Positions 1-7,166 of a DNA stretch of 64,000 nt are shown piece by piece. Position 1 is the stretch's first letter; each line of letters begins with the position of its first letter. Position numbers and translations under genes: made by a program. The notes beneath the pieces were generated by a model. It had not been told where the DNA came from, searched no databases, and was given only the letters and a program-made list of their open reading frames with translations. Source of the DNA: Oerskovia sp042887685 (lineage in GTDB: Bacteria; Actinomycetota; Actinomycetes; Actinomycetales; Cellulomonadaceae); contig NZ_JBHVOS010000003.1 of NCBI RefSeq assembly GCF_042887685.1, positions 62,001 to 126,000 of the forward strand, given 5' to 3'.

Positions 1-117
1 GCCCTCGCGATCCGTGAGGAGAGCCCCGCGTCCGACCTGCCCGACGCGCTGCTCGCCGAGCTCCTCGCCGACGGCGCGCGCGACGACGTCGCACTGCTGC
101 TCTACGAGGTGCCCTGA
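1..117 (+). CDS. C-terminal end of a probable PP2C/SpoIIE-type phosphatase (partial)
   Basis: Only the last 38 codons lie in the window; the reading frame is open from base 1 and stops with TGA at 115-117. The tail reads ARDDVALLLYEVP. That pattern (two acidic residues followed by a hydrophobic strand) closes PP2C/SpoIIE serine phosphatases such as RsbU, where the Asp pair helps bind the metal ions. The assignment rests on this short motif only. The gene converges on the response-regulator gene, whose stop codon lies 4 bases downstream, so there is no room for a separate terminator. Confidence 0.5.
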   Translation, partial: ALAIREESPASDLPDALLAELLADGARDDVALLLYEVP

Positions 118-121
118 CCCG

Positions 122-829
122 CTACGCGAGCCCCGCGTCGTGCACGCAGATCGCGACCTGCACGCGGTTGTCGGCCCCGAGCTTGTCGAGCACGCGCCCC
201 ACGTGGGTCTTGACCGTCGCGACGCTCAGGAACAGGCTCGTCGCGATGTCCGCGTTGGACAGCCCGGTCCCGATCGCGACCGCGACCTCGAGCTCGCGCT
301 CGGTCAGCCGTGCGAGGCGTGCCTTCGCGGCGGCCGCCCGGTCGTCGACGGGCTGACGCGCAACGGCCGTGATGAGCTGCTGCGTGACGGACGGCGACAG
401 CATCGACCGGCCCTCCGCGACGAGCCGGACCGCCGCCACGAGCTCGGCGGGCGGCGTGTCCTTGAGCAGGAAGCCCGCCGCGCCCAGCCGCAGCGCGGTC
501 AGCACCATGTCGTCGGCGTCGAACGTCGTCAGGACGATCACCTTGAGCGCAGGGTCGGCGGCGCGCGCGATCTCCAGGGCCGCAAGCCCGTCGCGGCGGG
601 GCATGCGGATGTCCATGAGCACGACGTCGGGCCGGGTGCGCGCGATCTCCGAGACCGCGACGATCCCGTCGGACGCCTCGCCCACGATCTCGATCGCCCG
701 GTCACCGCCCAGGATGAGGCGCAGTCCCGCGCGGACCAGCGTGTCGTCGTCGACCAGGACGACACGCAGGGGTGCATCCGTCGGCGCGGTCTCGGGGACG
801 GCAGGAGTCGGAGGAGAGGTCAGGTCCAC
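122..829 (-). CDS. NarL/FixJ-family response regulator
   Basis: This 235-residue protein has a receiver domain (about residues 21-138) followed by a LuxR-type helix-turn-helix (about 173-225). The acidic pocket VLVDDD, the phospho-acceptor Asp73 in VLMDIRMP and the conserved Lys in LLKDTP are visible. The HTH begins LTERELEV and contains SNADIATSLFLSVATVKTHV. The GTG at 829 is preferred because GAGAG lies about 10 bases upstream; an in-frame GTG at 838 is the alternative. The start lies inside the 3' end of the sensor kinase gene, so the two are translationally coupled and form one two-component system. It should act as a dimeric transcription factor in the cytoplasm; the target genes are unknown. 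Confidence 0.93.
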   Translation of the reverse strand: MDLTSPPTPAVPETAPTDAPLRVVLVDDDTLVRAGLRLILGGDRAIEIVGEASDGIVAVSEIARTRPDVVLMDIRMPRRDGLAALEIARAADPALKVIVLTTFDADDMVLTALRLGAAGFLLKDTPPAELVAAVRLVAEGRSMLSPSVTQQLITAVARQPVDDRAAAAKARLARLTERELEVAVAIGTGLSNADIATSLFLSVATVKTHVGRVLDKLGADNRVQVAICVHDAGLA

Positions 830-2064
830 GGGAGCCACGCTCTCACGACGAAGCGGCCTGCCCCGTCGGGCCCCGCGGTCAGCTCGCCGCCCGTGAGGCG
901 GGCGCGCTCGGCGAGCCCCGTCAGCCCCAGGCCCGACGGCGGCGCACCGGACGGGCAGGCCCCGTCGCCGTCGTCGGGCACGCGGACCGCGACGAGCGGG
1001 TTGGTGACCCGCACCGTGAGCCCCTCCCCCGGGGCGCCGTCGATCTCGACACGGACCGGCTCGCCCGGCGCGTGCTTGCGGGCGTTCGTCAGGGACTCCT
1101 GCAGGATGCGGTACGCGCTCCGGCTCACCTGGTCGCCCAGCCCGGCGAGGTGCTCGGCAGCGACCGGGGAGACCTCGCACGCGACCGGGTCCGCGCCCTC
1201 GGGCCCCTGGGCCTCGGCCAGCAGGTCGGGCAGTGCGGCGAGCGTCGGCTGCGGACGCTCGGGGGCACCGCCCGGGACGTCGGTCTCGCGCAGGACCCCG
1301 AGGACCTCGCGCAGCTCGGTCATCGCGAGGTGCGCGTTGTCGCGGATCACGCCCGCCGCCGCCGCCGTCTCCTCGGGCGTGAGGTCCGTGCGATACGCGA
1401 GCGCGCCCGAGTGCATCGCGACGAGCGAGATGCGGTGCGCCAGGACGTCGTGCATCTCGCGCGCGATCCGGGTGCGCTCGGTCGAGCGTGCCTGGTCGAC
1501 GCGCGCGGCCTGCTCACGCTCGGCCGTCACCGCCCGCACACGCCAGGACTCTGCGAGGTCGCGACGGTTCCCGATCGAGACGCCGATCGCGACGACCAGG
1601 CCGTACAGGAGCGCCCCGACGACGACCCACACCCACCACGGCGTCTCGGTCCACTCGGGGACCATCGAGCGGAAGAAGGCCTCGTTCGCCAGGCCGGACG
1701 CCATGTAGACGACCCCGACGCCCGCGATCTCGCGCCACCGTCGACGCGTCGCGAGCGAGATCAGCGCGATCACGACAGCACCCGCGCCGAAGCTCGTGAA
1801 CCCGCCGACCACCGCCATGAGGAGCGCCACCGTGAGCGGCGCCGCACGGACCGCGGGGAGGAGCACCAGCGCCACCACGCCGAGCAGGAGGTCGAGGAGG
1901 AAGATCGCGCCCCACTGCTCGAAGGTCGCCCCCTGGGGATCCTCCGACGTCAGGATCGCGTTGGCGAGGTACAGCAGGGCACCGGACCCGAAGGCGGCCC
2001 CCAGCCGCCAGGTCAGGTCGAAGGCCGAGTAGGGCACGTAGCGGATCGGTGGAGCAGGAGGCAT
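820..2064 (-). CDS. Sensor histidine kinase, NarL-associated (HisKA_3) type
   Basis: The protein has 414 residues. The first 165 hold about six hydrophobic segments without an obvious large extracellular sensor domain. A coiled linker rich in Glu and Arg (175-200) follows, then the dimerisation and phosphotransfer helix REMHDVLAHRISL with His205 as the likely phosphorylated residue. The C-terminal HATPase domain shows the N-box in LQESLTNARKHA and a glycine-rich GLGLTGLAERA segment. It would autophosphorylate and pass phosphate to the downstream response regulator, whose start overlaps this stop codon. The ATG at 2064 is kept because the membrane region begins directly after it. The signal sensed cannot be read from the sequence. 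Confidence 0.93.
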   Translation of the reverse strand: MPPAPPIRYVPYSAFDLTWRLGAAFGSGALLYLANAILTSEDPQGATFEQWGAIFLLDLLLGVVALVLLPAVRAAPLTVALLMAVVGGFTSFGAGAVVIALISLATRRRWREIAGVGVVYMASGLANEAFFRSMVPEWTETPWWVWVVVGALLYGLVVAIGVSIGNRRDLAESWRVRAVTAEREQAARVDQARSTERTRIAREMHDVLAHRISLVAMHSGALAYRTDLTPEETAAAAGVIRDNAHLAMTELREVLGVLRETDVPGGAPERPQPTLAALPDLLAEAQGPEGADPVACEVSPVAAEHLAGLGDQVSRSAYRILQESLTNARKHAPGEPVRVEIDGAPGEGLTVRVTNPLVAVRVPDDGDGACPSGAPPSGLGLTGLAERARLTGGELTAGPDGAGRFVVRAWLPWT

Positions 2065-2240
2065 GCGGCGAGACTATGCGGGCGGGCGGGCGGTGCACAT
2101 CGACAGTCGGGACGACCCGGGGTCACCCCAAAGGATCAGGTCGCCGGTCGGGCGCGGGCTCCTGCGGGCCCGGGCCCGGGCTCGTGCCGGCCCGCTCGTG
2201 CCGGGCACGGGCTCCCCTGCCTGGGCTCCTGCAGGCACGA

Positions 2241-2284
2241 CGACGGCGGCGCCCCCGGAATCGGGTCCGGGTGCGCCGCCGTCG
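2241..2284. terminator. Hairpin downstream of the Lsr2-domain gene
   Basis: A perfect 12-bp inverted repeat (arms 2241-2252 and 2273-2284, arm CGACGGCGGCGC) encloses a 20-base loop. It lies 38 bases past the stop of the minus-strand gene ending at 2322 and before the sensor kinase gene. There is no clear T-run, which is common for high-GC actinobacterial terminators. The arm resembles the GCGCCGTCGGGC hairpins found elsewhere in the window. Confidence 0.6.
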
Positions 2285-2321
2285 CGGGGCCGGTCCGTGG
2301 ACCGGCGGGGGATGCTGGGCG

Positions 2322-3047
2322 TCAGTCCGCTGCGGGGGCCTCGCCGTTCGCCGCGCGGTACGCGGTGAGGACGGCCTTGGGCAGGCGGCCCTTGGGGCTC
2401 ACCGTGTGGCCGTTCGCGAGAGCCCAGGTGCGGATCTCGGCGGTCGTCTCGCCCGGCAGGAGGTAGCCGGTGCTCTTCGGGGCGGTGGTCGCCTGGGGAG
2501 CGGCCTCCGCGGGGGCGGCGGGTGCGGCGGGCTCGACGACCTCTGCCACGATCTCGACCTCAGCGGCGGCAGCTGCAGCGGCGGGCTCTACGACCGCGGC
2601 AGCGGCGGGCTCGGCGGGCTCGACGGCAGCGGCGGGCTCGACGGCGGCGGCGGGCTCAGGCGCGGGCTCCTGCTCGATGGCCTCGGCAACGAGCTCGGCC
2701 TCCACGACCTCGGCTTCGGCCTCGACGTCGGGCTGGGCCTCGGCCTCGGGCTCGGCGACCTCGATCGCCGCGACCGTCGCGACCGTCGCGACCGGCTCCC
2801 GCTCGACGACTGCGGACGCCTCGGCCTTCGGTGCGTCCTCCGGCTCCAGGACGGCGATCGCGACGGGCGTCGTCGCAGGCTCGGCCGCGGCAGCAGGAGC
2901 GACCGGCGCCGTCGTGCGAGCCGGCGCGTGCGCCGGAGTGGTGTCGGCAGCGGTCTTCTGGGTGGCGTCGAACAGGGACGCGACGCTCACCACCGGTGCG
3001 GCCTCCGTCTTCTTCCGACGACCCTTGAACCAGCTCAGCAAACCCAT
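2322..3047 (-). CDS. Ala/Glu/Pro-rich protein with C-terminal Lsr2-type DNA-binding domain
   Basis: The 241-residue protein starts MGLLSWFKGRRKK, a basic and aromatic N-terminus. About 150 residues of low-complexity Ala, Glu, Pro and Val follow (many AEPAAA and EAEAE runs). The last 50 residues, IRTWALANGHTVSPKGRLPK, match the C-terminal DNA-binding domain of the nucleoid protein Lsr2, including an RGR-like AT-hook written as KGR. The N-terminal Lsr2 dimerisation domain is absent. The ATG at 3047 has GAGAGG eight bases upstream. It may be a histone-like or nucleoid-associated protein with an acidic disordered arm; that role is inferred from the domain alone. Confidence 0.75.
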   Translation of the reverse strand: MGLLSWFKGRRKKTEAAPVVSVASLFDATQKTAADTTPAHAPARTTAPVAPAAAAEPATTPVAIAVLEPEDAPKAEASAVVEREPVATVATVAAIEVAEPEAEAQPDVEAEAEVVEAELVAEAIEQEPAPEPAAAVEPAAAVEPAEPAAAAVVEPAAAAAAAEVEIVAEVVEPAAPAAPAEAAPQATTAPKSTGYLLPGETTAEIRTWALANGHTVSPKGRLPKAVLTAYRAANGEAPAAD

Positions 3048-3173
3048 GACGACCTCTCGGCGAACGGTGCGCACACCGGTCGACGTGCGCGCGGCAACTC
3101 TTTCACATCTCGGACAACCGCCGGTAGGCCGCCCATGGCCGGCTCACCGACCGCCAGGGCCCACGATCGTGCA

Positions 3174-3620
3174 CTACTTCCCGAACCCCTGGCCGGTCGG
3201 CATCGTCACGTCGCACGTCACGGGAGCGCCCGGTGTCGCCGAGGTGGCCTCGACCAGCACGGCCTCGTTGGTGCGCCCGACGTCCTTGACGACGCGGCAC
3301 GACGCCGTGCCCTCACCAGCGGGGGTCGCCTCGACCCGGGCCGGCTGTCCGGCGGCCACGACCGCCTCGGTCGTGAAGGGCGACCCGACCGGACCGGGCT
3401 CGCTCTGCTCGACCGACGCCCCCGTTCGGTCGCCCGCGGGGGCCTGCGTCCAGACGACCGCCTCGACCCCGGTGTCCGACGTGACCTCGTACGTGAGGAA
3501 GTACGAGTCGATCGGCCGGTCGACGATCGCGGTGCGCACCGCCAGGAACCCCACCACGAGGAGGGCGATGCCCAGGATCGAGCCGATGACGACGAGGACA
3601 GGACCGACCTTGCTCTGCAC
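3174..3620 (-). CDS. Small membrane-anchored protein with MmpS-like domain
   Basis: A protein of about 148 residues with one N-terminal transmembrane helix (VGPVLVVIGSILGIALLVVGFLAV) and an extracellular beta-rich domain containing YFLTYEVTSDTG and a paired Cys region (SCRVV, TCDVT). This layout resembles actinobacterial MmpS-like proteins, which assist RND-type exporters in mycobacteria. No exporter gene adjoins it here, so the role is open. The GTG at 3620 has GGAG seven bases upstream and leads directly into the membrane helix. The frame is open further upstream to 3902, but that extension is Arg/Pro-rich and looks untranslated. Confidence 0.6.
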   Translation of the reverse strand: MQSKVGPVLVVIGSILGIALLVVGFLAVRTAIVDRPIDSYFLTYEVTSDTGVEAVVWTQAPAGDRTGASVEQSEPGPVGSPFTTEAVVAAGQPARVEATPAGEGTASCRVVKDVGRTNEAVLVEATSATPGAPVTCDVTMPTGQGFGK

Positions 3621-3946
3621 AGCACACTCCGACTGGTCTGCGGCCGCCGCGGGGTGCGCGGGGCCGGTGGGACGGACGCCGGGTACGGCACCGTCGGGAC
3701 GCACCGCGGCGTCTCCGGTCCGTGGGACGGGGCGAGCGGTGCGCTGCTCCCACGCTAGGTGTGCCGACCGGGGCCCGCATCGCCCGCTCGGGCGAGGTGC
3801 AGGCGGGGTTCCGTGCGGGCGCGTCGGCACTGCGACGTACCGGCATCGCCCGCAGGGTGAGAACCGGACAGCCGGAACTCGCTCGACTCCCGGGGCGCGC
3901 ACGCGGTGTACTGGAGACCAGCCCTGCCCGCCCTGCCAGGAGTCCC

Positions 3947-4918
3947 ATGCCGTCGTCCCCCTCGAGTCCCGCCACGGAACGTGAACGCCTCGGCCTGCAC
4001 GCCGACTGCGCGGCCTGCTTCGGCCTGTGCTGCGTGGCGCTGGCGTTCACGCGCTCCGCGGACTTCCCGATCGACAAGGACGCGGGCGACCCCTGCCGCA
4101 ACCTGCGGCCCGACCACCGGTGCGGCATCCACCCGGAGCTCCGCGAGCGAGGGTTCGTGGGGTGCACGGTCTACGACTGCTTCGGCGCGGGGCAGAAGAT
4201 CTCCCGGGTCACGTTCGCGGGGCAGGACTGGCGCGAGCACCCCGAGGTGCGGTCGTCGATGTTCGCGCTGCTGCCCGTGCTGCGGCACGTCCACGAGCTG
4301 CTCTGGTATCTCACCGAGGCCGTGGCGCTGAGCACAGGTCGCGCGGGCCCGGCCGGCCAGGCCGACCACGACCCGTCCCTGACCTCCGAGCTCCGTGCCG
4401 CCGTGGCCCGGGTCGAGCACCTCTCGCTCGGCTCCCCGCAGGACCTGCTCGCGCAGGACCTCGACGCCCTGCGCGGCGGCGTGAACCCGCTCCTGCTCCG
4501 TGCGAGCGAAGGGGCTCGCGCTCGCTCGCCGCACCAGCCCCGCGGCCGACGCGCCGATCACCGAGGAGCCGACCTGGTCGGGAGACGGCTGGCCCGCGCC
4601 GACCTGCGCGGCGCGAGCCTGCGCGGCACCCTGCTCGTCGGGGCGGACCTGCGCGGCGCGGACCTGCGCAGCGCCGACCTCGTCGGTGCCGACCTGCGAG
4701 GGGCCGACCTGAGCGGCGCGAACCTCACCGACGCGCTGTTCCTCACCCAGGCCCAGGTCAACGCGGCCCGCGGCGACACGACAACCCGCCTGCCCGACGG
4801 GCTCGTGCACCCCGGGCACTGGACCGCCGCCCCGACGGACGCCGCTCCCGCGCCCGGCCCGCACGGTCGGCGCCCGCGCGGTGACCACCCACGCAGGGCG
4901 GCCCGGCCGCGGCGGTGA
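3947..4918 (+). CDS. Cys-rich (YkgJ-like) protein with C-terminal pentapeptide repeats
   Basis: The 323-residue protein begins with a cysteine-rich block (CAACFGLCC, then Cys at GDPCRN, HRCG, VGCTVYDC). This resembles YkgJ-type metal-chelating domains that use CxxCxxxCC. Residues of about 204-264 are pentapeptide repeats of the A(D/N)LxG type, such as ADLRGADLRSADLVGADLRG, which should fold as a right-handed quadrilateral beta-helix. The C-terminus is disordered, Arg- and Pro-rich. The ATG at 3947 follows AGGAG by five bases. The biochemical role is unknown; metal binding is inferred from the Cys spacing. Confidence 0.8.
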   Translation: MPSSPSSPATERERLGLHADCAACFGLCCVALAFTRSADFPIDKDAGDPCRNLRPDHRCGIHPELRERGFVGCTVYDCFGAGQKISRVTFAGQDWREHPEVRSSMFALLPVLRHVHELLWYLTEAVALSTGRAGPAGQADHDPSLTSELRAAVARVEHLSLGSPQDLLAQDLDALRGGVNPLLLRASEGARARSPHQPRGRRADHRGADLVGRRLARADLRGASLRGTLLVGADLRGADLRSADLVGADLRGADLSGANLTDALFLTQAQVNAARGDTTTRLPDGLVHPGHWTAAPTDAAPAPGPHGRRPRGDHPRRAARPRR

Positions 4919-5006
4919 GCTGCGCCGTCGGGCGGGCAGGTGCGCGGGCGGGCGCACGACGCACGAAGGGGCGGCCCCAGCGGGACCGCCCCTCCTGACG
5001 CCCGGC

Positions 5007-5186
5007 TCAGCCGTTGAGCTTCTTGGCCTGCTCGGCGACCGTGTCGACGTGCTTGTCGACCGAGTCCGACGTGCGGCCCTTGACCAGGTCCGCGACCTGG
5101 TCGATGCGCTCGTCCGTCAGGGCCTCCTTGGCCTTCTCTACGAACCCGCCCAGGCCGCCCAGGGCGCCACCCTTCGACTCGCTCAT
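5007..5186 (-). CDS. Small Rv0909-type antitoxin-like protein
   Basis: A 59-residue, highly charged helical protein: FVEKAKEALTDERIDQVADL, then a second run DKHVDTVAEQAKKLNG. This matches the short actinobacterial family annotated as Rv0909 or MT0933-like antitoxin, made of alternating Lys, Asp and Ala helices. The ATG at 5186 has AAGGACGAGG just upstream. No toxin gene adjoins it, so the antitoxin label is by family only and may be misleading. Confidence 0.7.
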   Translation of the reverse strand: MSESKGGALGGLGGFVEKAKEALTDERIDQVADLVKGRTSDSVDKHVDTVAEQAKKLNG

Positions 5187-5491
5187 GTCCTCGTCCTTCC
5201 GTCGGCTCCCGGCACCGGTCGGTACCGGGTCACTGCGTATCCTGCCCCGGGCCGGCCGTCCGCTGCGCACGGGGGCGGGTGAAGCGTCACGGTACGAGCA
5301 CGATCCGCGTGCCCGACGGCGGCACGCGCCAGGTCGATGCTCGCACCGTGGAGGAGGGTCGGCATCCGCGGCCGGGCAGAAGATCATCCTTCCGGGGGAC
5401 AGGTCCCCATTGCAGAACGCCCGCCCAGCCCGGAGAGTGGAGGCGTGGCCCCACGCCACCACACCCCACCACTCTTGAGGGAGCCTTCTTC

Positions 5492-6295
5492 GTGCGTCTC
5501 GTCCGCGGTATCGCCGTCCTGTCCGTCGCCTCCGTCGGGGTCCTCGGCCTCGCCGCCTGCTCGTCGGGTACCGACACCCCCGCGTCCTCCCCGTCCGCGA
5601 CGTCCGAGGCGGAGAAGGCCCCCGCGAAGGACTCGTCGTCAGACCTCACTGCCGAGAACTTCGTGCAGCGCATCACCGACGCGCAGCTCGCGGCGGGCAG
5701 CGTGACCATGGCGACCTCGACCTCGGTCGAGGGCACCAGCATGGACATGACCGGCGACGTCGTCTTCACGGACGGCTCGCAGAACCTCGCCATGACCATG
5801 ACCGTCCCGGGCTCGGGCGAGATGCAGATCCGCTTCGTCGACGGCGTCTTCTACATGAACCTGGGCGAGCTCAGCCAGAACAAGTTCGTCGCGATCGACC
5901 CCGCCGACGAGTCCAACCCCATGGCGTCCCAGTTCGAGGGCCTCACCGAGCAGATGGACCCCACGGCGAGCGTCGAGGCGCTCGACGGCGCGATCACGAG
6001 CGTCGAGAAGGCCGGCGACCCCGTGGACGTCGACGGCGTGAAGGCTCAGCCCTACACGGTCGTGGTCGACACCACCAAGCTCACGGGCTCGATGGCGGAG
6101 CAGGCCGAGGCCGCGGGCGCCGCTCTCCCCGAGACGCTGACGTACCAGTACTGGATCGACGGTGACGACCTCATGCGCAAGGTCGTCATGGACGTCATGG
6201 GGACGAGCATGGAGATGACGTTCTCCCACTGGGGCGAGGACCTGCAGGTCGTCGCGCCGTCGGCCGAGGAGATCTCGACCGAGCCGCTCTTCTGA
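5492..6295 (+). CDS. LppX/LprAFG-like lipoprotein
   Basis: The 267-residue precursor carries a lipoprotein signal peptide ending LGLAAC, with Cys23 as the lipidated residue. A Ser/Thr/Ala-rich linker follows. The mature domain (about 55-267) resembles LppX/LprG-type beta-layer folds that carry lipids at the cell surface, with motifs such as QIRFVDGVFYMNLGEL and YQYWIDGDDLMRKVVMDVMG. The GTG at 5492 is chosen because GAGGGAG lies about nine bases upstream and the basic n-region VRLVRG follows directly. A strong hairpin follows the gene at 6331-6368. Confidence 0.8.
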   Translation: MRLVRGIAVLSVASVGVLGLAACSSGTDTPASSPSATSEAEKAPAKDSSSDLTAENFVQRITDAQLAAGSVTMATSTSVEGTSMDMTGDVVFTDGSQNLAMTMTVPGSGEMQIRFVDGVFYMNLGELSQNKFVAIDPADESNPMASQFEGLTEQMDPTASVEALDGAITSVEKAGDPVDVDGVKAQPYTVVVDTTKLTGSMAEQAEAAGAALPETLTYQYWIDGDDLMRKVVMDVMGTSMEMTFSHWGEDLQVVAPSAEEISTEPLF

Positions 6296-6330
6296 TCCGC
6301 ACCTCTCCCGGGCTCTGAGCCCGACGAACG

Positions 6331-6368
6331 ACGGCGGCGCGCCGGTCCACGGACCGGTGCGCCGCCGT
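6331..6368. terminator. Bidirectional hairpin terminator
   Basis: An 18-bp inverted repeat with one mismatch (arms 6331-6348 and 6351-6368) and a two-base centre lies between the convergent lipoprotein (ends 6295) and ArfB-like gene (ends 6436). It is very GC-rich and lacks a T-tract. A GCGCTCCGCCGTCGGGAAC copy of the dispersed intergenic element follows at about 6414-6432. Confidence 0.7.
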
Positions 6369-6435
6369 CGTGCTGTCCCGGCCGCCCGAGGAACCGTGAG
6401 GTGGGCGCGCCGGCGCGCTCCGCCGTCGGGAACCG

Positions 6436-6843
6436 TCAGTCCGTGGGGCGGCGGCGCATCTGCTTGGTCGTGGTCCGCTGCTTCTTGGCGGCGAGGCGCC
6501 GTTCCTGCGAGCCGCGCGTGGGGCGGGTCGCACGCCGTTGCCGCGCGGGCGGGGCGAGCCCGTCGGCGACGAGCGCCGCGAGCCTCGTCCTCGCGGCGGC
6601 CCGGTTGCGGAGCTGCTCGCGGTGCTCCGAGGCCGTCACCGTGAGCACTCCCCCGACGAGCCTCTTGTCGAGGCGCTCGGTGAGGCGCACGCGCTGCGCG
6701 TCGTCCAGGACGGCGGACGCCTCGACGTCCCACGACAGCTCGACGCGCGAGTCCGTGGTGTTGACGCCCTGCCCGCCCGGGCCGGAGGCGCGCGAGAACC
6801 GCCAGGTGAGCTCGGCGTCCGGGATCGTCAGCGCGGGGCTCAC
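6436..6843 (-). CDS. arfB: ArfB/YaeJ-like peptidyl-tRNA hydrolase (class I release-factor domain)
   Basis: The 135-residue protein has the class I release-factor catalytic motif GGQ within FSRASGPGGQGVN, and a basic C-terminal tail rich in Lys and Arg (RRLAAKKQRTTTKQMRRR). That is the layout of ArfB, which inserts its tail into the mRNA channel of stalled ribosomes and hydrolyses the peptidyl-tRNA. The GTG at 6843 is chosen for the GAGG seven bases upstream; adjacent GTG codons at 6846 and 6873 are alternatives. The gene symbol is by motif and length only. Confidence 0.88.
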   Translation of the reverse strand: MSPALTIPDAELTWRFSRASGPGGQGVNTTDSRVELSWDVEASAVLDDAQRVRLTERLDKRLVGGVLTVTASEHREQLRNRAAARTRLAALVADGLAPPARQRRATRPTRGSQERRLAAKKQRTTTKQMRRRPTD

Positions 6844-6891
6844 CACGAGACCTCGGTGCGGGGCGGTGGGCACCGGACCATCATCTCGCGT

Positions 6892-6960
6892 CGGCGGGGC
6901 GCGGCGGGCTCGGCGGGGCGCGGCGGGCTCGGCGGGGCGCGGCGGCGCTCGGCGGGGCGC
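6892..6960. repeat. Tandem 19-bp GC-only repeat upstream of the ArfB-like gene
   Basis: The unit CGGCGGGGCGCGGCGGGCT occurs at 6892-6910 and 6911-6929, followed by a near copy of 20 bases (6930-6949) and a partial unit. It lies in the region between two divergent genes (6843 on minus, 7167 on plus). It is almost pure G and C and could alter local DNA structure or vary in copy number. Confidence 0.85.
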
Positions 6961-7166
6961 CGCGCGGCTCGGTGAGGCGGGCGCGACGGGGGCGCGACGT
7001 GCGGTCGCGGGACGACAGCGCCCCGGACTGGTACGTACGTCTAGGTCTGTGACCGGTATCACCGGAATGCTGCGTCATGTCCGTGTACGGGCGTTGTCTC
7101 CCCCAGAGTGCCCCGACCCGCAGGGCACGCCGCGGCACCGCCGCGCGACGAGAGGACCCGTGAGAC

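Noticed and set aside
14..2466. Two 564-codon plus-strand frames over the two-component genes
   Set aside because: Both lie opposite well-defined kinase and regulator genes and encode Arg-rich, motif-free sequence.
3621..3902. An N-terminal extension of the MmpS-like protein
   Set aside because: The extension is Arg/Pro-rich without a ribosome site, while GTG at 3620 has GGAG upstream and leads into the membrane helix.
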